Assembly (NCBI GenBank): GCA_039707655.1
Contig: CM077666.1
Span: 302,152,166-302,216,165, forward strand
Length of the DNA: 64,000 bases
Direction: 5' to 3'
Origin: Elymus sibiricus
Taxonomy: Eukaryota > Streptophyta > Magnoliopsida > Poales > Poaceae
A program made the translations under genes and the position numbers. Numbering within the stretch: the first letter of the stretch is position 1; each line of letters begins with the position of its first letter. The notes under the pieces are model-generated. The model was not told where the DNA came from and ran no database searches. It saw only the letters and a list, made by a program, of their open reading frames with translations. Positions 22,576 to 35,066 of this stretch are shown in pieces.

Positions 22576-24371
22576 GTACAAATGCTGCCTCCCCCCAACG
22601 CTCGCTCTTTGGATTCGCCAGATCTAGCGCGTGCTGTCTGTTTCTTCTATGCGCTCTCGCATCCGCCTCCCCCCTTTCTTCTGATGGTTGGATGTAAGGT
22701 TGGTAGGGTTCTTCTGCAGGTGGTGGGTAGATGCTTCAATTTCGTGTCTGTGTGCTATTTTAGCCTTTAGTCTAGTGTGGATTCCATTTCCCCATGTGTA
22801 TTTTTACCTGTGAGATGTATGTAAGTAGGGTGTGGTGTGGTGGTTGCTGCTGGATCTGTTGTAGCTTCATCCTTTCCTCTTATTGATTTGGCAGTCTAGT
22901 TTGTGTCTGTGACATACTAATAAGTTTCTGAGTACTGTTTGTTGCTGTGCTTACCTTGATGTGCTGCTGTTCATCTTCATAGTTGTTGCTGCGATTTAGT
23001 TGTTATATTCTAAGGTTTGATTTAGTTGCTTTTGAACTGTGGTTTGATTTTCTACTTGCTAATAAGATGTATTTTTCCCCTGCTTTTTGTGTTTGTTTTT
23101 GTAGGTGGATCTAGGGTTTGGACTATCTTACATCAGGAAGTGGTGTTGTGATGGCTTCAGGACCTTCTTCATGTATGTATATGTATATGCATCTTGTCTT
23201 ATAAATAGGAGTTTTCTTTTATATGGCTGCCCTGATCTTCACTTGGTTGTCATGTTGAACTGCCCATGTTTGAGAGTGTGAACTTCTTACATAGTTGATG
23301 TGTATGCATTTTACTCTTAGTTGAAGTTAGCAGAGTGTGCCTTAGTAGATTTTTGATGGAATTACCAATGAACTATCTCATCAAGTGTGTTTGGACTTCC
23401 CAATGTTTTAAGTTTAGTGTATATCTTTGTATTTGTGTTATCATTTTCTTGGTAATGAAAAGTAGTTTGGCTTTGTGGTTGTACATTGTTATACATTGCT
23501 GAACTTGTGGCTATTGAGTGACATAGATTGTTTTGCTCATGCTCCATCTTTTTTATGTAGTACTGCCTTGGGTCACAAAGTTGAACTTCTGGTTTTATTT
23601 ATTTATCTATCATGAAATTTAGTTGAACTTCTGTTTGTGCATTGTTTTACTGCTTTGTTAGGGATTGTTGAACTTCTGGATATTCATTGTTATGTATTGT
23701 ATATCTCATGCTCCATCTTGTTTATGTAGTACTGCCTTTTGGTCTACATTGTTTTATTTTTTGTATATATCTTAGGCTTTGTGTTTTCATTTCTAAGGCC
23801 ATTTTCTGTGTTTGATTAAAACTCAGCTGCCTTTTTAAACTTTTTGTAGTTGGTGATGATTTTAATAATTCTGAAAAAACTGCCTGTGATCAAGATGGAG
23901 CTTCAGAAGTTAATGCTGATGTTCCAAAATCTGGTGCAGCTAAATCACCTGTTGTCCCTTTGAGTGTAATTGCTGAGGTTGCTTGCAGTCTTGAGAAAAA
24001 TTGAAACCTCACAGATCTTGCTTCTGCAGCTCTTGCTTCACCTAGTATGTGCAACTCCTTTTTTTTTTAATTCTATAGCCATTTTTTGAACTTGTTCTTA
24101 ACATGTGTTTTGTATTTGTTCCTGACTCTTTTCCTTTTGTTTTGTTCTTGTGTTGGTTTTGTAGATGCATCCAGAGAGGAGGAAGCTGTAAATACCATCA
24201 ACGATGTTCTATCTGACTTGGGTGGTGCTGAGAAGACTGGTGAGGCTGAGCAGGGGGCTCCATCAGTTGAAGATTGCGGTTCCATTCCGGAGCCTTTGTG
24301 CTCTCTTCAGTTGTCAGTTCTATCTAACTTGGGTGGTGCTGAGAAGACTGCTGAGGCTGAGCAGGTGTCTC

Positions 24372-25538
24372 CAGGGACGGAGCCAGGAATTTGGTATAGG
24401 GGGGGGTGAGCTCTACAAGAGCTCTTACGGACTAATGAGCGTCGACCCAACTATAGAACATTTAAACTGTGAAAAAATGCCTAAACTGAAATCATGTTTT
24501 CGTTGATGTAAACACTAGAAGAATACTACCAAATTGTCCATCTTGATAAAGACAAATTCAGTTTTTGAATTTATATAGAAAAAATTGGCACACTGTACTA
24601 CAAATAATTGATTCCAATCCAATTTTCATGTCCATCAATCAATGATCATTCATGTTTGATGAATTAAATTAGAGATTTGAAGTTGATGAGAAGGGTCGTA
24701 CCATGAAGGCATAGAGGATGCCATGCATAGTTCCATGGTCGCTCATGGTGATGGTGCTTCCGCTGATCCCCTTTATATAGGCTAACACATTTGTCGATGG
24801 GTACATACAAGGCTTGGATGATAAGGTTCAGCATCACCTTCAGCAGGACTAGGGTGGTTCTCTTGGCTAGGTTGCACATCTTTTGCGTTTGCATCATGTT
24901 CACATGACTGACAGATTTAGCTAGAAAAAAATATAAATTGATTCATCTCTCTTCCTCTTCATGTCTACACAAAAACAATTAGACAATTGAAAATTTTCTA
25001 ATTAGTTTTCAATGTCTGTGGTTCTACAATTACATTATAAGACAAAGTAATCTAATCCTAAAAACTAACTAACCTTTTTTTTCTCTTTTGGTCACTGGTT
25101 CATGCGGCCGGCCAACCAGAATGCTCCTGTGTATCGGCGCGACGGCGGCACGACGCTTGCCTGTCGCATTCCCTTTTCAACCGCAGACGATCTACTAGGC
25201 GGCCGGCTGCCGCGAGCAGTTTTTTCCGATCGCAGGAACAAGATTGGAAATGAAGCGACTAGAGGAGAGAGAGAACTGCCGTGTACGTGTGTCCTGCTTA
25301 AGCCTGGATCCTTTCTCTTCCACGATGGGCTGCTTTTCTTTTCCTCATATTGGGCCTTTGACCTGTTGCCTGCAATCACACTACATGGGCTTTGACTATG
25401 GGAGGCACAGGGGGCGAGACAAGCCACAAATCGTGTGCGTACAAGAAAAACCTGCTACTAACTAATCGCTATTAAGGGGAAACGTGATCGTTAGGGGGGT
25501 CTCGCCCCCCCCCCTCGCCCCCCTTGAAATCGTCCCTG
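24372..25538. mobile_element. Non-autonomous hAT-type element
   Basis: The ends are CAGGGACGG and CGTCCCTG, an inverted repeat of eight bases with CAGGG, the hAT signature. An exact 8-bp target duplication GGTGTCTC flanks it (24,364-24,371 and 25,539-25,546), which is the hAT length. Both ends have G or C runs just inside. The 1,167-bp interior has no transposase. It interrupts exon 4 of the protease gene, and the frame is restored when it is discounted. Confidence 0.85.
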
Positions 25539-26032
25539 GGTGTCTCCATCAGCTGAAGATTGCAATCCCATTGAGGAGCCTTTGTGCTCTCTTCAGTTGT
25601 CAGAGACGCAGTCCCAATCCGTTGATGGCACTGAACCTGTCACACAAGCTGATGATGTGCCTCTGCAGCTTCTTCTAGAGGATGAACGCAAGAGGAAAAA
25701 GCTAGAAGCCTTCGAGAGGAAGAAGGCGGCCCGCCTAGAGAAAGGTTCTAATGTTTTTGAATCTGGTGATGTTGCTGAGCCCACGGTTGGCCATGTGTCT
25801 GGTGCTGAAGAAGACATGGCGCGTGCCAGTGATAACATGGTTATTCCTGTGAAGAAGAAATTCAAGCGGACCGTAGTGAAGAAGCATCTCTTTGGTGAAG
25901 TTACTCCTCGGAGGAGCCCACGTGTTTCTAAGGTTGCAAGCCCAAGTGTAGTTGAACTTCCTAAAATTAGTGGTCAAGCTGCTGGTGTTACCCCACGTCG
26001 TAGTCCTCGTGTTCTTGGCTGTGCGAAGCCTA

Positions 26033-27894
26033 TGTTGGGGAACGTTGCATGGGAAACAAAAATTTTCCTACGCACACATAAGATCTATCCATGGTGATGA
26101 GCATCTACGAGAGGGAGAGTGAATCTACATACCCTTGTAGATCGCTAAGCGGAAGCGTTAATAAACGCGGTTGATGTAGTCGAACGTCTTCGCGATCCAA
26201 ATCGCCGAGCGTCCCGCGATCCAATCACGATCCTTCCGATCTAGTGCCGAACGGACGGCACCTCCGCGTTCAACACACGTACGGCTTGATGACGCCTTCA
26301 CCTCCTCGATCCAGCGAGCGATGGTGAAGTAGTGGTTGAGTTCCAGCAGCACGACGGCGTGGTGATGGTGGTGAGGAACAATCTCTGCAGGGCTTCGCCA
26401 AGCGCTACGGAGATTATGACGGAGGAACTAGAGGGTTAGGGTTGCCGCACACGGCTTGGGGAAATCTTGATGTATCTCGTGTGCTAGCCCTGCCCCTCTA
26501 TTTATATGTTGAGCCTTGGGGTCTAAACTTGGAGTAAAAGCCTCCTCCGGGTCGGTTTTGCCCGCACAAGGTCGGTTTGGCCCGCAGGGAAAGAGTCCAA
26601 CTCGGATCCCTGCCGAACCGTGCACAGCCGCGCACAAGCGGTAGTACCGCTTCACACAAGCGGTAGTACCGCTTGGGCGGTAGTACCGCTTCACACAAGC
26701 GGTAGTACCGCTCGGGCGGTAGTACCGCTTCACCAAGCGGTAGTACCGCTTACGCGGCAGCAAAACTACTTTTGCACTTTCCAATACCTTGTGGGCTTTA
26801 TCCCTTTGGCTCATATAAAGTGTTGCTGCACCCGAACACTTCGGTAAACATCCGGAATCCCTTCCGGTGAACTCCGGAACCCTTCCAGAGATCAAAACAC
26901 TATTATCACATATATCAATCTTTACCTCCGGACTATTCCGGAGATCCTCGTCATGTCCGGGATCTTATCCGGGACTCCGAACAACTTTCGGTCACCAACA
27001 TAATAACTCAATTATACTAATCGTCACCAAACGTTAAGTGTGTAGACCCTGCGGGTTCGAGAACTATGTAGACATGACCGAGACACCTCTACGGCCAATA
27101 ACCAATAGCGGGACCTGGATGCCCATATTGGCTCCTACATATTCTACGAAGATCTTTATCGGTCGAACCTCTATGTCAAGGATTCAGTTAATCCCGTATG
27201 CTGTTCCCTTTGTTCTTCGGTATGTTACTTGCCCGAGATTCGATCGTCGGTATCACTATACCTAGTTCAATCTCGTTACCGGCAAGTCTCTTTACTCATT
27301 CCGTAATACAAGATCCTGTGGCTAACTCTTTAGTCACTTTGCTTGCAAGGCTCAATGTGATGTTGTATTACCGAGTGGGCCCTGAGATACCTCTCCGTCA
27401 TACAGAGTAACAAATCCCAGTCTTGATCCATGCCAACCCAACAGACACCCTCGGAGATACCTGTAGAGCACCTTTATAGTCACCCAGTTACGTTGCGACG
27501 TTTGATACACACAAGGTATTCCTCCGGTGTCAGTGAGTTGCATGATCTCATGGTCAAAGGAACAGATACTTGACATGCAGAAAACAATAGCAATAAACTG
27601 ACACGATCAAATGCTACGTTTACAGTTTGGGTCTTGTCCATCACATCATTCTCCTAATGATGTGATCCCGTTATCAAATGACATCTCATGTCAATGGCTA
27701 GGAAACCTTAACCATCTTTGATCAACGAGCTAGTCAACTAGAGGCTTACTAGGGACACAGTGTTGTCTATGTACCCACACATGTATTTGAGTTTCCAATC
27801 AATACAATTATAGCATGGATAATAAACGATTATCATGAACAAGGAAATATAATAATAACCAATTTATTATTGCCTCTAGGGCATATTTCCAACA
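26033..27894 (-). repeat. 3' LTR of the Copia element
   Basis: It differs from the 5' LTR at 26,036, 26,674, 27,298 and 27,404 only. It contains a TATAAATAG box on the minus strand (26,498-26,506) and, upstream of it, an array of GCGGTAGTACCGC palindromes (26,636-26,751). Confidence 0.95.
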
Positions 27895-27906
27895 GTCTCC
27901 CACTTG
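27895..27906 (-). promoter_or_regulatory. Polypurine tract of the Copia element
   Basis: CAAGTGGGAGAC on the minus strand lies directly against the 3' LTR. It is the plus-strand DNA priming site expected for this family. Confidence 0.85.
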
Positions 27907-27944
27907 CACTAGAGTCAATAATCTAGTTCACATCACTATGTGAT

Positions 27945-30900
27945 TTACATTGTAATGAATCGAACACCCATGCAGTTCTGGTGTTGTTCATGTTTAGCCC
28001 TTGGAAGAGGTTTAGTCATCGGATCTGCAACATTTAGATCCGTGTGTACTTTGCAAATATTTATGTCGTCCTCCTTGATGTAATCGCGGATGGAATTGAA
28101 ACGTCGTTTTATGTGTCTGGTCCTCTTGTGAAATCTTGGTTCCTTGGCTAGAGCAATGGCACCAGTGTTATCACAAAACAGAGTCATTGGGTTAAGCGCA
28201 CTAGGCACTACTCCAAGATCTGTCATGAACTCCTTCATCCAGACACCTTCCTTCGCCGCCTCCGAGGCTGCGATGTACTCCGCTTCGCATGTAGAATCAG
28301 CTACCACGCTTTGCTTGGAACTGCACCAGCTAACCGCACCCCCATTAAGAATAAATACGTATCCGGTTTGCGACTTAGAGTCATCCGGATCAGTGTCAAA
28401 GCTTGCATCGACGTAACCCTTTACGACGAGCTCTTGATCACCTCCATAAACGAGAAACATGTCCTTAGTCCTTTTCAGGTACTTCAGGATATTCTTGACT
28501 GCCGTCCAGTGTTCCATTCCTGGATCACTTTGAAACCTTCCGACCATACTTATGGCAAGGCTGACATCGGGTCTTGTGCACAGCATTGCATACATGATAG
28601 AGCCTATGGCTGAAGCATAGGGGATGACACTCATCTTTTCTCTATCTTCTGCAGTCACTGGGCATTGAGTCTTACTCAACTTCACACCTTGCAATACAGG
28701 CAAGAACCCCTTCTTGGACTGATCCATTTTGAACTTCTTCAAAACTTTGTCAAGGTATGTGCTTTGTGAAAGTCCTATTAAGCGTCTCGATCTATCTCTA
28801 TAGATCTTGATGCCTAATATGAAAGCAGCTTCTCCTAGGTCCTTCATTGAAAAACTCTTGTTCAAATATTCCTTTATGCTTTCCAGCATTTCTATATTGT
28901 TTCCAATCAGCAATATGTCATCCACATATAATATTAGAAACGCTATAGAGCTCCCACTCACTTTCTTGTAAATACAAGCTTCTCTGTAAACTTGTATAAA
29001 CTCGAACGCTTTGATCACCTCATCAAAACGAAGATTCCAACTCCGAGATGCTTGCACCAGTCCATAAATGGATCGCTGGAGTTTGCAAACTTTGTCAGCA
29101 TTCTCTGGATCGACAAAACCTTCTGGTTGCATCATATACAACTCTTCCTTAAGGAAACCGTTAAGGAACGCTGTTTTGACATCCATCTGCCAAAATTCAT
29201 AATCGAAAAAGGCAGCTATTGCTAACATGATTCTGACGGACTTAAGCATCGCTACGGGTGAGAAGGTCTCATCGTAGTCAACTCCTTGAACTTGTGAAAA
29301 ACCCTTTGCCACAAGTCGAGCTTTATAGACGGTGACATTACCGTCCGCGTCCGTCTTCCTCTTAAAGATCCATTTGTTCTGAATGGCCTTACGCCCTTCA
29401 GGTAATACTTCCAAAGTCCAGACTTTGTTTTCATACATGGATCCCATCTCGGATTTCATGGCCTCTAACCACTTCTCGGAATCCGGGCCCATCATCGCTT
29501 CTCCATAGCTCGTAGGTTCATCGTTGTTTAACAACATGACCTCTAAGACAGGGTTGCCGTACCACTCAGGAGTAGTACGCGTCCTTGTCGACCTACGAGG
29601 TTCGATAGCAACTTGATCCAAAGCTTCATGATCATCATCATTAACTTCCTCTTCAGCTAATGTAGGCTCCACAGAAACAACTTTCTGCGCTGCGCTACTC
29701 TCAGGTTGAAGTAAAGGTTCAATAACCTCATCAAGTTCTATCTTCCTCCCACTCAATTCTTTCGAGAGAAACTCTTTCTCAAGAAATGTTCCGTTTTTAG
29801 CGACAAACATTTTGCCTTCGGATCTGAGATAGAAGGTATACCCAACTGTCTCTTTTGGGTATCCTATGAAGACGCATTTCTCCGCTTTGGGTTCCAGCTT
29901 TTCAGGCTGAAGCTTTTTGACATAAGCATCACATCCCCAAACTTTAAGAAACGACAGCTTTGGCTTCTTGCCAAACCAAAGTTCATATGGCGTCGTCTCA
30001 ACGGATTTCGATGGTGCCCTATTTAAAGTGAATGCAGCTGTCTCTAATGCATAACCCCAAAACGATAGTGGCAAATCGGCAAGAGACATCATAGATCGCA
30101 CCATATCTAATAAGGTTCGATTACGACGTTCGGACACACCATTACGCTGTGGTGTTCCAGGCGGTGTCAATTGTGAAACAATTCCACACTGTCTTAAGTG
30201 ACTGCCAAACTCATAACTCAGATATTCTCCTCCTCGATCAGATCGTAGGAATTTAATCTTCTTGTTACGATGATTCTCAACTTCACTCTGAAATTGTTTG
30301 AACTTTTCAAATGTTTCAGACTTGTGTTTCATTAAGTAAATATACCCATATCTACTTAAGTCATCAGTGAAGGTGAGAAAGTAACGATAACCACCGCGCG
30401 CCTCAATACTCATTGGACCGCACACATCAGTATGTATGATTTCCAATAAGTCACTTGCCCGTTCCATTATTCCAGAGAACGGCGTTTTAGTCATCTTGCC
30501 CATGAGGCATGGCTCACATGTGTCAAGTGATTCAAAATCAAGTGACTCCAAAAGTCCATCAGCATGGAGCTTCCTCATGTGTTTTACGCCAATATGACCT
30601 AAACGGCAGTGCCACAAGAAAGTGGTATTATCATTATCAATTCTACATCTTTTGGCATCAATGTTATGAACATGTGTATTATTACTATCGAGATTCAATA
30701 AGAATAAACCCCTCACATTGGGTGCATGACCATAAAAGATATTACTCATATAAATAGAACAACCATTATTCTCTGATTTAAATGAGTAACCGTCTCGCAA
30801 TAAACAAGATCCAGATATAATGTTCATGCTTAACGCAGGCACCAAATAACACTTATTTAGGTTCATCACTAATCCCGACGGTAATCGAAGAGCGAGCGTG

Positions 30901-31928
30901 CCAACGGCGATCACATCAACCTTGGAACCATTTCCCACGCGCATCGTCACTTCGTCCTTTGCCAGCCTCCGTCTATTCCGCAGTTCCTGTTTTGAGTTGC
31001 AAATATGAGCAACCGCACCGGTATCAAATACCCAGGAACTACAACGAGAGTTGGTAAGGTACACATCAATAACATGTATATCATATATACCTTGTTTGTT
31101 GTTGGCCGCCTTCTTGTCAGCCAAATACTTGGGGCAATTCCGCTTCCAGTGTCCAGTTCCCTTGCAATGAAAACACACAGTTTCTGGTTTGGGTCCAGCC
31201 TTGGGTTTCTTCACGAGAGGAGCAACTGCTTTGCCACTCTGCTTGGAGTTACCCTTCTTACCCTTGCCATTTTTCTTGAAACTAGTGGTTTTATTGACCA
31301 TCAACACTTGATGCTCCTTCTGAATTTCAGACTCAGCGACTTTCAGCATCGCAAACAGCTCGGCGACTGACTTGTTCATCCCGTGCATGTTATAGTTCAA
31401 CACGAAGCTCTTGTAGCTAGGCGGCAATGATTGAAGAACTCTGTCAGTGATAGCCTCTGGCGGAAGGGGCATCCCTAACTCAGCCAGACGGGTGGAGTAC
31501 CCAGACATTCTGAGCACGTGATCACTGATAGACCCGTTCTCCTCCATCTTGCAAGCATAGAACTTATCGGAGATCTCATATCTCTCGATCCGGGCATTCT
31601 TCTGAAAGATAAACTTCAACTCCTGGAACATCTCATATGCTCCATGACGTTCAAAACGTCTTTGAAGTCCCGGTTCTAAGCCATACAACATTGCACATTG
31701 AACTATTGAGTAATCATCAGAACGAGCCTGCCAGGCGTTCACAACGTCTAGAGACTCAACTGGAGCGGGTGGATCACCAAGCGGTGCATCAAGGACATAA
31801 GCCTTCTGGGAAGCCGTAAGGATAATCCTTAGATTACGGGCCCAGTCCACAAAGTTACTTCCATCATCTTTCAACTTAGCTTTCTCTAGGAACGCATTAA
31901 AATTCAGGGGTGCTACTGCGCGAGCCAT
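27945..31928 (-). CDS. Copia gag-pol polyprotein, full length
   Basis: A single 1,327-codon frame in the Copia order. Gag covers about residues 1-250, with the CCHC knuckle at 252-265. The protease has Asp-Thr-Gly at 302-304. The integrase has the zinc-binding His440/His445/Cys471/Cys474 and the catalytic D501, D564 and E600 (35 residues between the last two). Reverse transcriptase has YVDD at 1001-1004, and RNase H is at the C terminus (TCEAEY). There is no frameshift or stop, so the element may be autonomous. The ATG (MARAVAPLNF) lies 1.3 kb inside the 5' LTR. It acts in cytoplasmic virus-like particles, with integration in the nucleus, as known for the family. Confidence 0.95.
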   Translation of the reverse strand: MARAVAPLNFNAFLEKAKLKDDGSNFVDWARNLRIILTASQKAYVLDAPLGDPPAPVESLDVVNAWQARSDDYSIVQCAMLYGLEPGLQRRFERHGAYEMFQELKFIFQKNARIERYEISDKFYACKMEENGSISDHVLRMSGYSTRLAELGMPLPPEAITDRVLQSLPPSYKSFVLNYNMHGMNKSVAELFAMLKVAESEIQKEHQVLMVNKTTSFKKNGKGKKGNSKQSGKAVAPLVKKPKAGPKPETVCFHCKGTGHWKRNCPKYLADKKAANNKQGIYDIHVIDVYLTNSRCSSWVFDTGAVAHICNSKQELRNRRRLAKDEVTMRVGNGSKVDVIAVGTLALRLPSGLVMNLNKCYLVPALSMNIISGSCLLRDGYSFKSENNGCSIYMSNIFYGHAPNVRGLFLLNLDSNNTHVHNIDAKRCRIDNDNTTFLWHCRLGHIGVKHMRKLHADGLLESLDFESLDTCEPCLMGKMTKTPFSGIMERASDLLEIIHTDVCGPMSIEARGGYRYFLTFTDDLSRYGYIYLMKHKSETFEKFKQFQSEVENHRNKKIKFLRSDRGGEYLSYEFGSHLRQCGIVSQLTPPGTPQRNGVSERRNRTLLDMVRSMMSLADLPLSFWGYALETAAFTLNRAPSKSVETTPYELWFGKKPKLSFLKVWGCDAYVKKLQPEKLEPKAEKCVFIGYPKETVGYTFYLRSEGKMFVAKNGTFLEKEFLSKELSGRKIELDEVIEPLLQPESSAAQKVVSVEPTLAEEEVNDDDHEALDQVAIEPRRSTRTRTTPEWYGNPVLEVMLLNNDEPTSYGEAMMGPDSEKWLEAMKSEMGSMYENKVWTLEVLPEGRKAIQNKWIFKRKTDADGNVTVYKARLVAKGFSQVQGVDYDETFSPVAMLKSVRIMLAIAAFFDYEFWQMDVKTAFLNGFLKEELYMMQPEGFVDPENADKVCKLQRSIYGLVQASRSWNLRFDEVIKAFEFIQVYREACIYKKVSGSSIAFLILYVDDILLIGNNIEMLESIKEYLNKSFSMKDLGEAAFILGIKIYRDRSRRLIGLSQSTYLDKVLKKFKMDQSKKGFLPVLQGVKLSKTQCPVTAEDREKMSVIPYASAIGSIMYAMLCTRPDVSLAISMVGRFQSDPGMEHWTAVKNILKYLKRTKDMFLVYGGDQELVVKGYVDASFDTDPDDSKSQTGYVFILNGGAVSWCSSKQSVVADSTCEAEYIAASEAAKEGVWMKEFMTDLGVVPSALNPMTLFCDNTGAIALAKEPRFHKRTRHIKRRFNSIRDYIKEDDINICKVHTDLNVADPMTKPLPRAKHEQHQNCMGVRFITM

Positions 31929-33204
31929 GATCTACAACATAAATATAGCAAAGACAACTTAGACTATTGTTCTAGATAATGAGTTTAGTTAATCATATTA
32001 CTTAAAAACTCCCACTCAAATTGACATCCCTCCGGTCATTCGAGTGTAACATGATCCAAATCCACCAACTCAAGTCCGATCATCACGTGAGTTGAGGTGG
32101 TTTCAATGGTGAACATCTTCATGTTGATCATATCTACTATATGACTCATGTTCGACCTTTCGGTCTCTTGTGTTCCGAGGCCATGTCTGTACATGCTAGG
32201 CTCGTCAAGTTTAACCCGAGTGTTCCGCACGTGTAACATGGCTTACACCCGTTGTATGCGAACGTAGAGTCTATCACACCCGATCGTCACGGCGTGTCTC
32301 GAAACGACGAACTTTCGCAACGGTGCACACTTGGGGAGAACACAATTTTATCTTGAAATTTAAGTGAGGGATCACCTTATAATGCTACCGTCGTCCTAAG
32401 CAAAATAAGATGCATAAAAGGATTAACATCACATGCAAATCATAAGTGACATGATATGGCCATGAACTTGTGCTTTTGATCTCCATCTCCAAAGCACCGG
32501 CATGATCTCCATCGTCACCGGCATGACACCATGATCTTCATCATCTTGATCTCCATCAACGTGTCGCCATAAGGTTGTCGCGCCGACTGTTGCTTCCACG
32601 ACTATTGCTAACGTTTAGCGATAAAGTAAAGCATTACATAGCGCTTAATGATTGACACGCAGGTCATACAATAATTAAAGACAACTCTATGGCTCCTGCC
32701 AGTTGCCGTACTCATCGACATGCAAGTCGTGATATTCTATACAAAACATGATCATCTCATACATCACATATATCTCATCATGTAATTGGCCATATCACAT
32801 CACAACATACCCTGCAAAAACAAGTTAGACGTCCTCTAATTGTTGTTGCAAATTTTACGTGGCTGCTACGGGTTTGCAAGAACCGTTCTTACCTACGCAA
32901 AACCACAACGTGGTGTAGTGATTGCTTTTTGATCTTCTAAAAGAACCCTCTTCATTGAACCGATTCAACTAAAGTGAGAGAGACAGACACCCGCCAGTCA
33001 CCTTTATGCAACAAGTGCACGCAGCGGTAAAACCAGTCTCGCGTAAGCGTACGCGTAATGTCGGTCCGGGCCGCTTCATCTCACAATACCGCTGAATCAA
33101 GTATCAACTAGTAACGGCAAGCAATATGTATACACCCACGCCCACAACTCGTTTGTGTTCTACTCGAGATCTCATCTACGCATAGACCTAGCTCATGATG
33201 CCAC
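31929..33204 (-). other. Copia leader and primer binding site
   Basis: Untranslated leader between the 5' LTR and the polyprotein. The expected initiator-tRNA-Met primer site (TGGTATCAGAGC) appears as TGGCATCATGAGC (33,191-33,203), with a substitution and an inserted base. Confidence 0.7.
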
Positions 33205-35066
33205 TGTCGGGGAACGTTGCATGGGAAACAAAAATTTTCCTACGCACACATAAGATCTATCCATGGTGATGAGCATCTACGAGAGGGAGAGTGAATCTAC
33301 ATACCCTTGTAGATCGCTAAGCGGAAGCGTTAATAAACGCGGTTGATGTAGTCGAACGTCTTCGCGATCCAAATCGCCGAGCGTCCCGCGATCCAATCAC
33401 GATCCTTCCGATCTAGTGCCGAACGGACGGCACCTCCGCGTTCAACACACGTACGGCTTGATGACGCCTTCACCTCCTCGATCCAGCGAGCGATGGTGAA
33501 GTAGTGGTTGAGTTCCAGCAGCACGACGGCGTGGTGATGGTGGTGAGGAACAATCTCTGCAGGGCTTCGCCAAGCGCTACGGAGATTATGACGGAGGAAC
33601 TAGAGGGTTAGGGTTGCCGCACACGGCTTGGGGAAATCTTGATGTATCTCGTGTGCTAGCCCTGCCCCTCTATTTATATGTTGAGCCTTGGGGTCTAAAC
33701 TTGGAGTAAAAGCCTCCTCCGGGTCGGTTTTGCCCGCACAAGGTCGGTTTGGCCCGCAGGGAAAGAGTCCAACTCGGATCCCTGCCGAACCGTGCACAGC
33801 CGCGCACAAGCGGTAGTACCGCTTCACACAAGCGGTAGTACCGCTCGGGCGGTAGTACCGCTTCACACAAGCGGTAGTACCGCTCGGGCGGTAGTACCGC
33901 TTCACCAAGCGGTAGTACCGCTTACGCGGCAGCAAAACTACTTTTGCACTTTCCAATACCTTGTGGGCTTTATCCCTTTGGCTCATATAAAGTGTTGCTG
34001 CACCCGAACACTTCGGTAAACATCCGGAATCCCTTCCGGTGAACTCCGGAACCCTTCCAGAGATCAAAACACTATTATCACATATATCAATCTTTACCTC
34101 CGGACTATTCCGGAGATCCTCGTCATGTCCGGGATCTTATCCGGGACTCCGAACAACTTTCGGTCACCAACATAATAACTCAATTATACTAATCGTCACC
34201 AAACGTTAAGTGTGTAGACCCTGCGGGTTCGAGAACTATGTAGACATGACCGAGACACCTCTACGGCCAATAACCAATAGCGGGACCTGGATGCCCATAT
34301 TGGCTCCTACATATTCTACGAAGATCTTTATCGGTCGAACCTCTATGTCAAGGATTCAGTTAATCCCGTATGCTGTTCCCTTTGTTCTTCGGTATGTTAC
34401 TTGCCCGAGATTCGATCGTCGGTATCACTATACCTAGTTCAATCTCGTTACCGGCAAGTCTCTTTACTCGTTCCGTAATACAAGATCCTGTGGCTAACTC
34501 TTTAGTCACTTTGCTTGCAAGGCTCAATGTGATGTTGTATTACCGAGTGGGCCCTGAGATACCTCTCCGTCATACGGAGTAACAAATCCCAGTCTTGATC
34601 CATGCCAACCCAACAGACACCCTCGGAGATACCTGTAGAGCACCTTTATAGTCACCCAGTTACGTTGCGACGTTTGATACACACAAGGTATTCCTCCGGT
34701 GTCAGTGAGTTGCATGATCTCATGGTCAAAGGAACAGATACTTGACATGCAGAAAACAATAGCAATAAACTGACACGATCAAATGCTACGTTTACAGTTT
34801 GGGTCTTGTCCATCACATCATTCTCCTAATGATGTGATCCCGTTATCAAATGACATCTCATGTCAATGGCTAGGAAACCTTAACCATCTTTGATCAACGA
34901 GCTAGTCAACTAGAGGCTTACTAGGGACACAGTGTTGTCTATGTACCCACACATGTATTTGAGTTTCCAATCAATACAATTATAGCATGGATAATAAACG
35001 ATTATCATGAACAAGGAAATATAATAATAACCAATTTATTATTGCCTCTAGGGCATATTTCCAACA
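33205..35066 (-). repeat. 5' LTR of the Copia element
   Basis: Full-length partner of 26,033-27,894. The TATAAATAG box is at 33,670-33,678 and the palindrome array at 33,808-33,923 lies upstream of it in the U3 region. Transcription would run leftwards into the polyprotein. Confidence 0.95.

Larger units (their letters stand above)
26033..35066 (-). mobile_element. Intact Copia retrotransposon, BARE-1/WIS/Angela type
   Basis: The two 1,862-bp LTRs (TGTTGG...CCAACA ends on the minus strand) flank one uninterrupted polyprotein. An exact 5-bp target duplication GCCTA lies at 26,028-26,032 and 35,067-35,071. The LTRs differ at only four positions, so insertion is very recent. The LTR start TGTTGGAAATATGCCCTAGA on the minus strand is the recognised BARE-1/WIS/Angela terminus. 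It sits inside exon 4 of the protease gene, opposite to its transcription. Confidence 0.95.

Noticed and set aside
26636..26751. CRISPR-like regular short repeats
   Set aside because: The units are palindromes inside the U3 part of a plant Copia LTR, occur identically in both LTRs, and have no variable spacers or cas genes.
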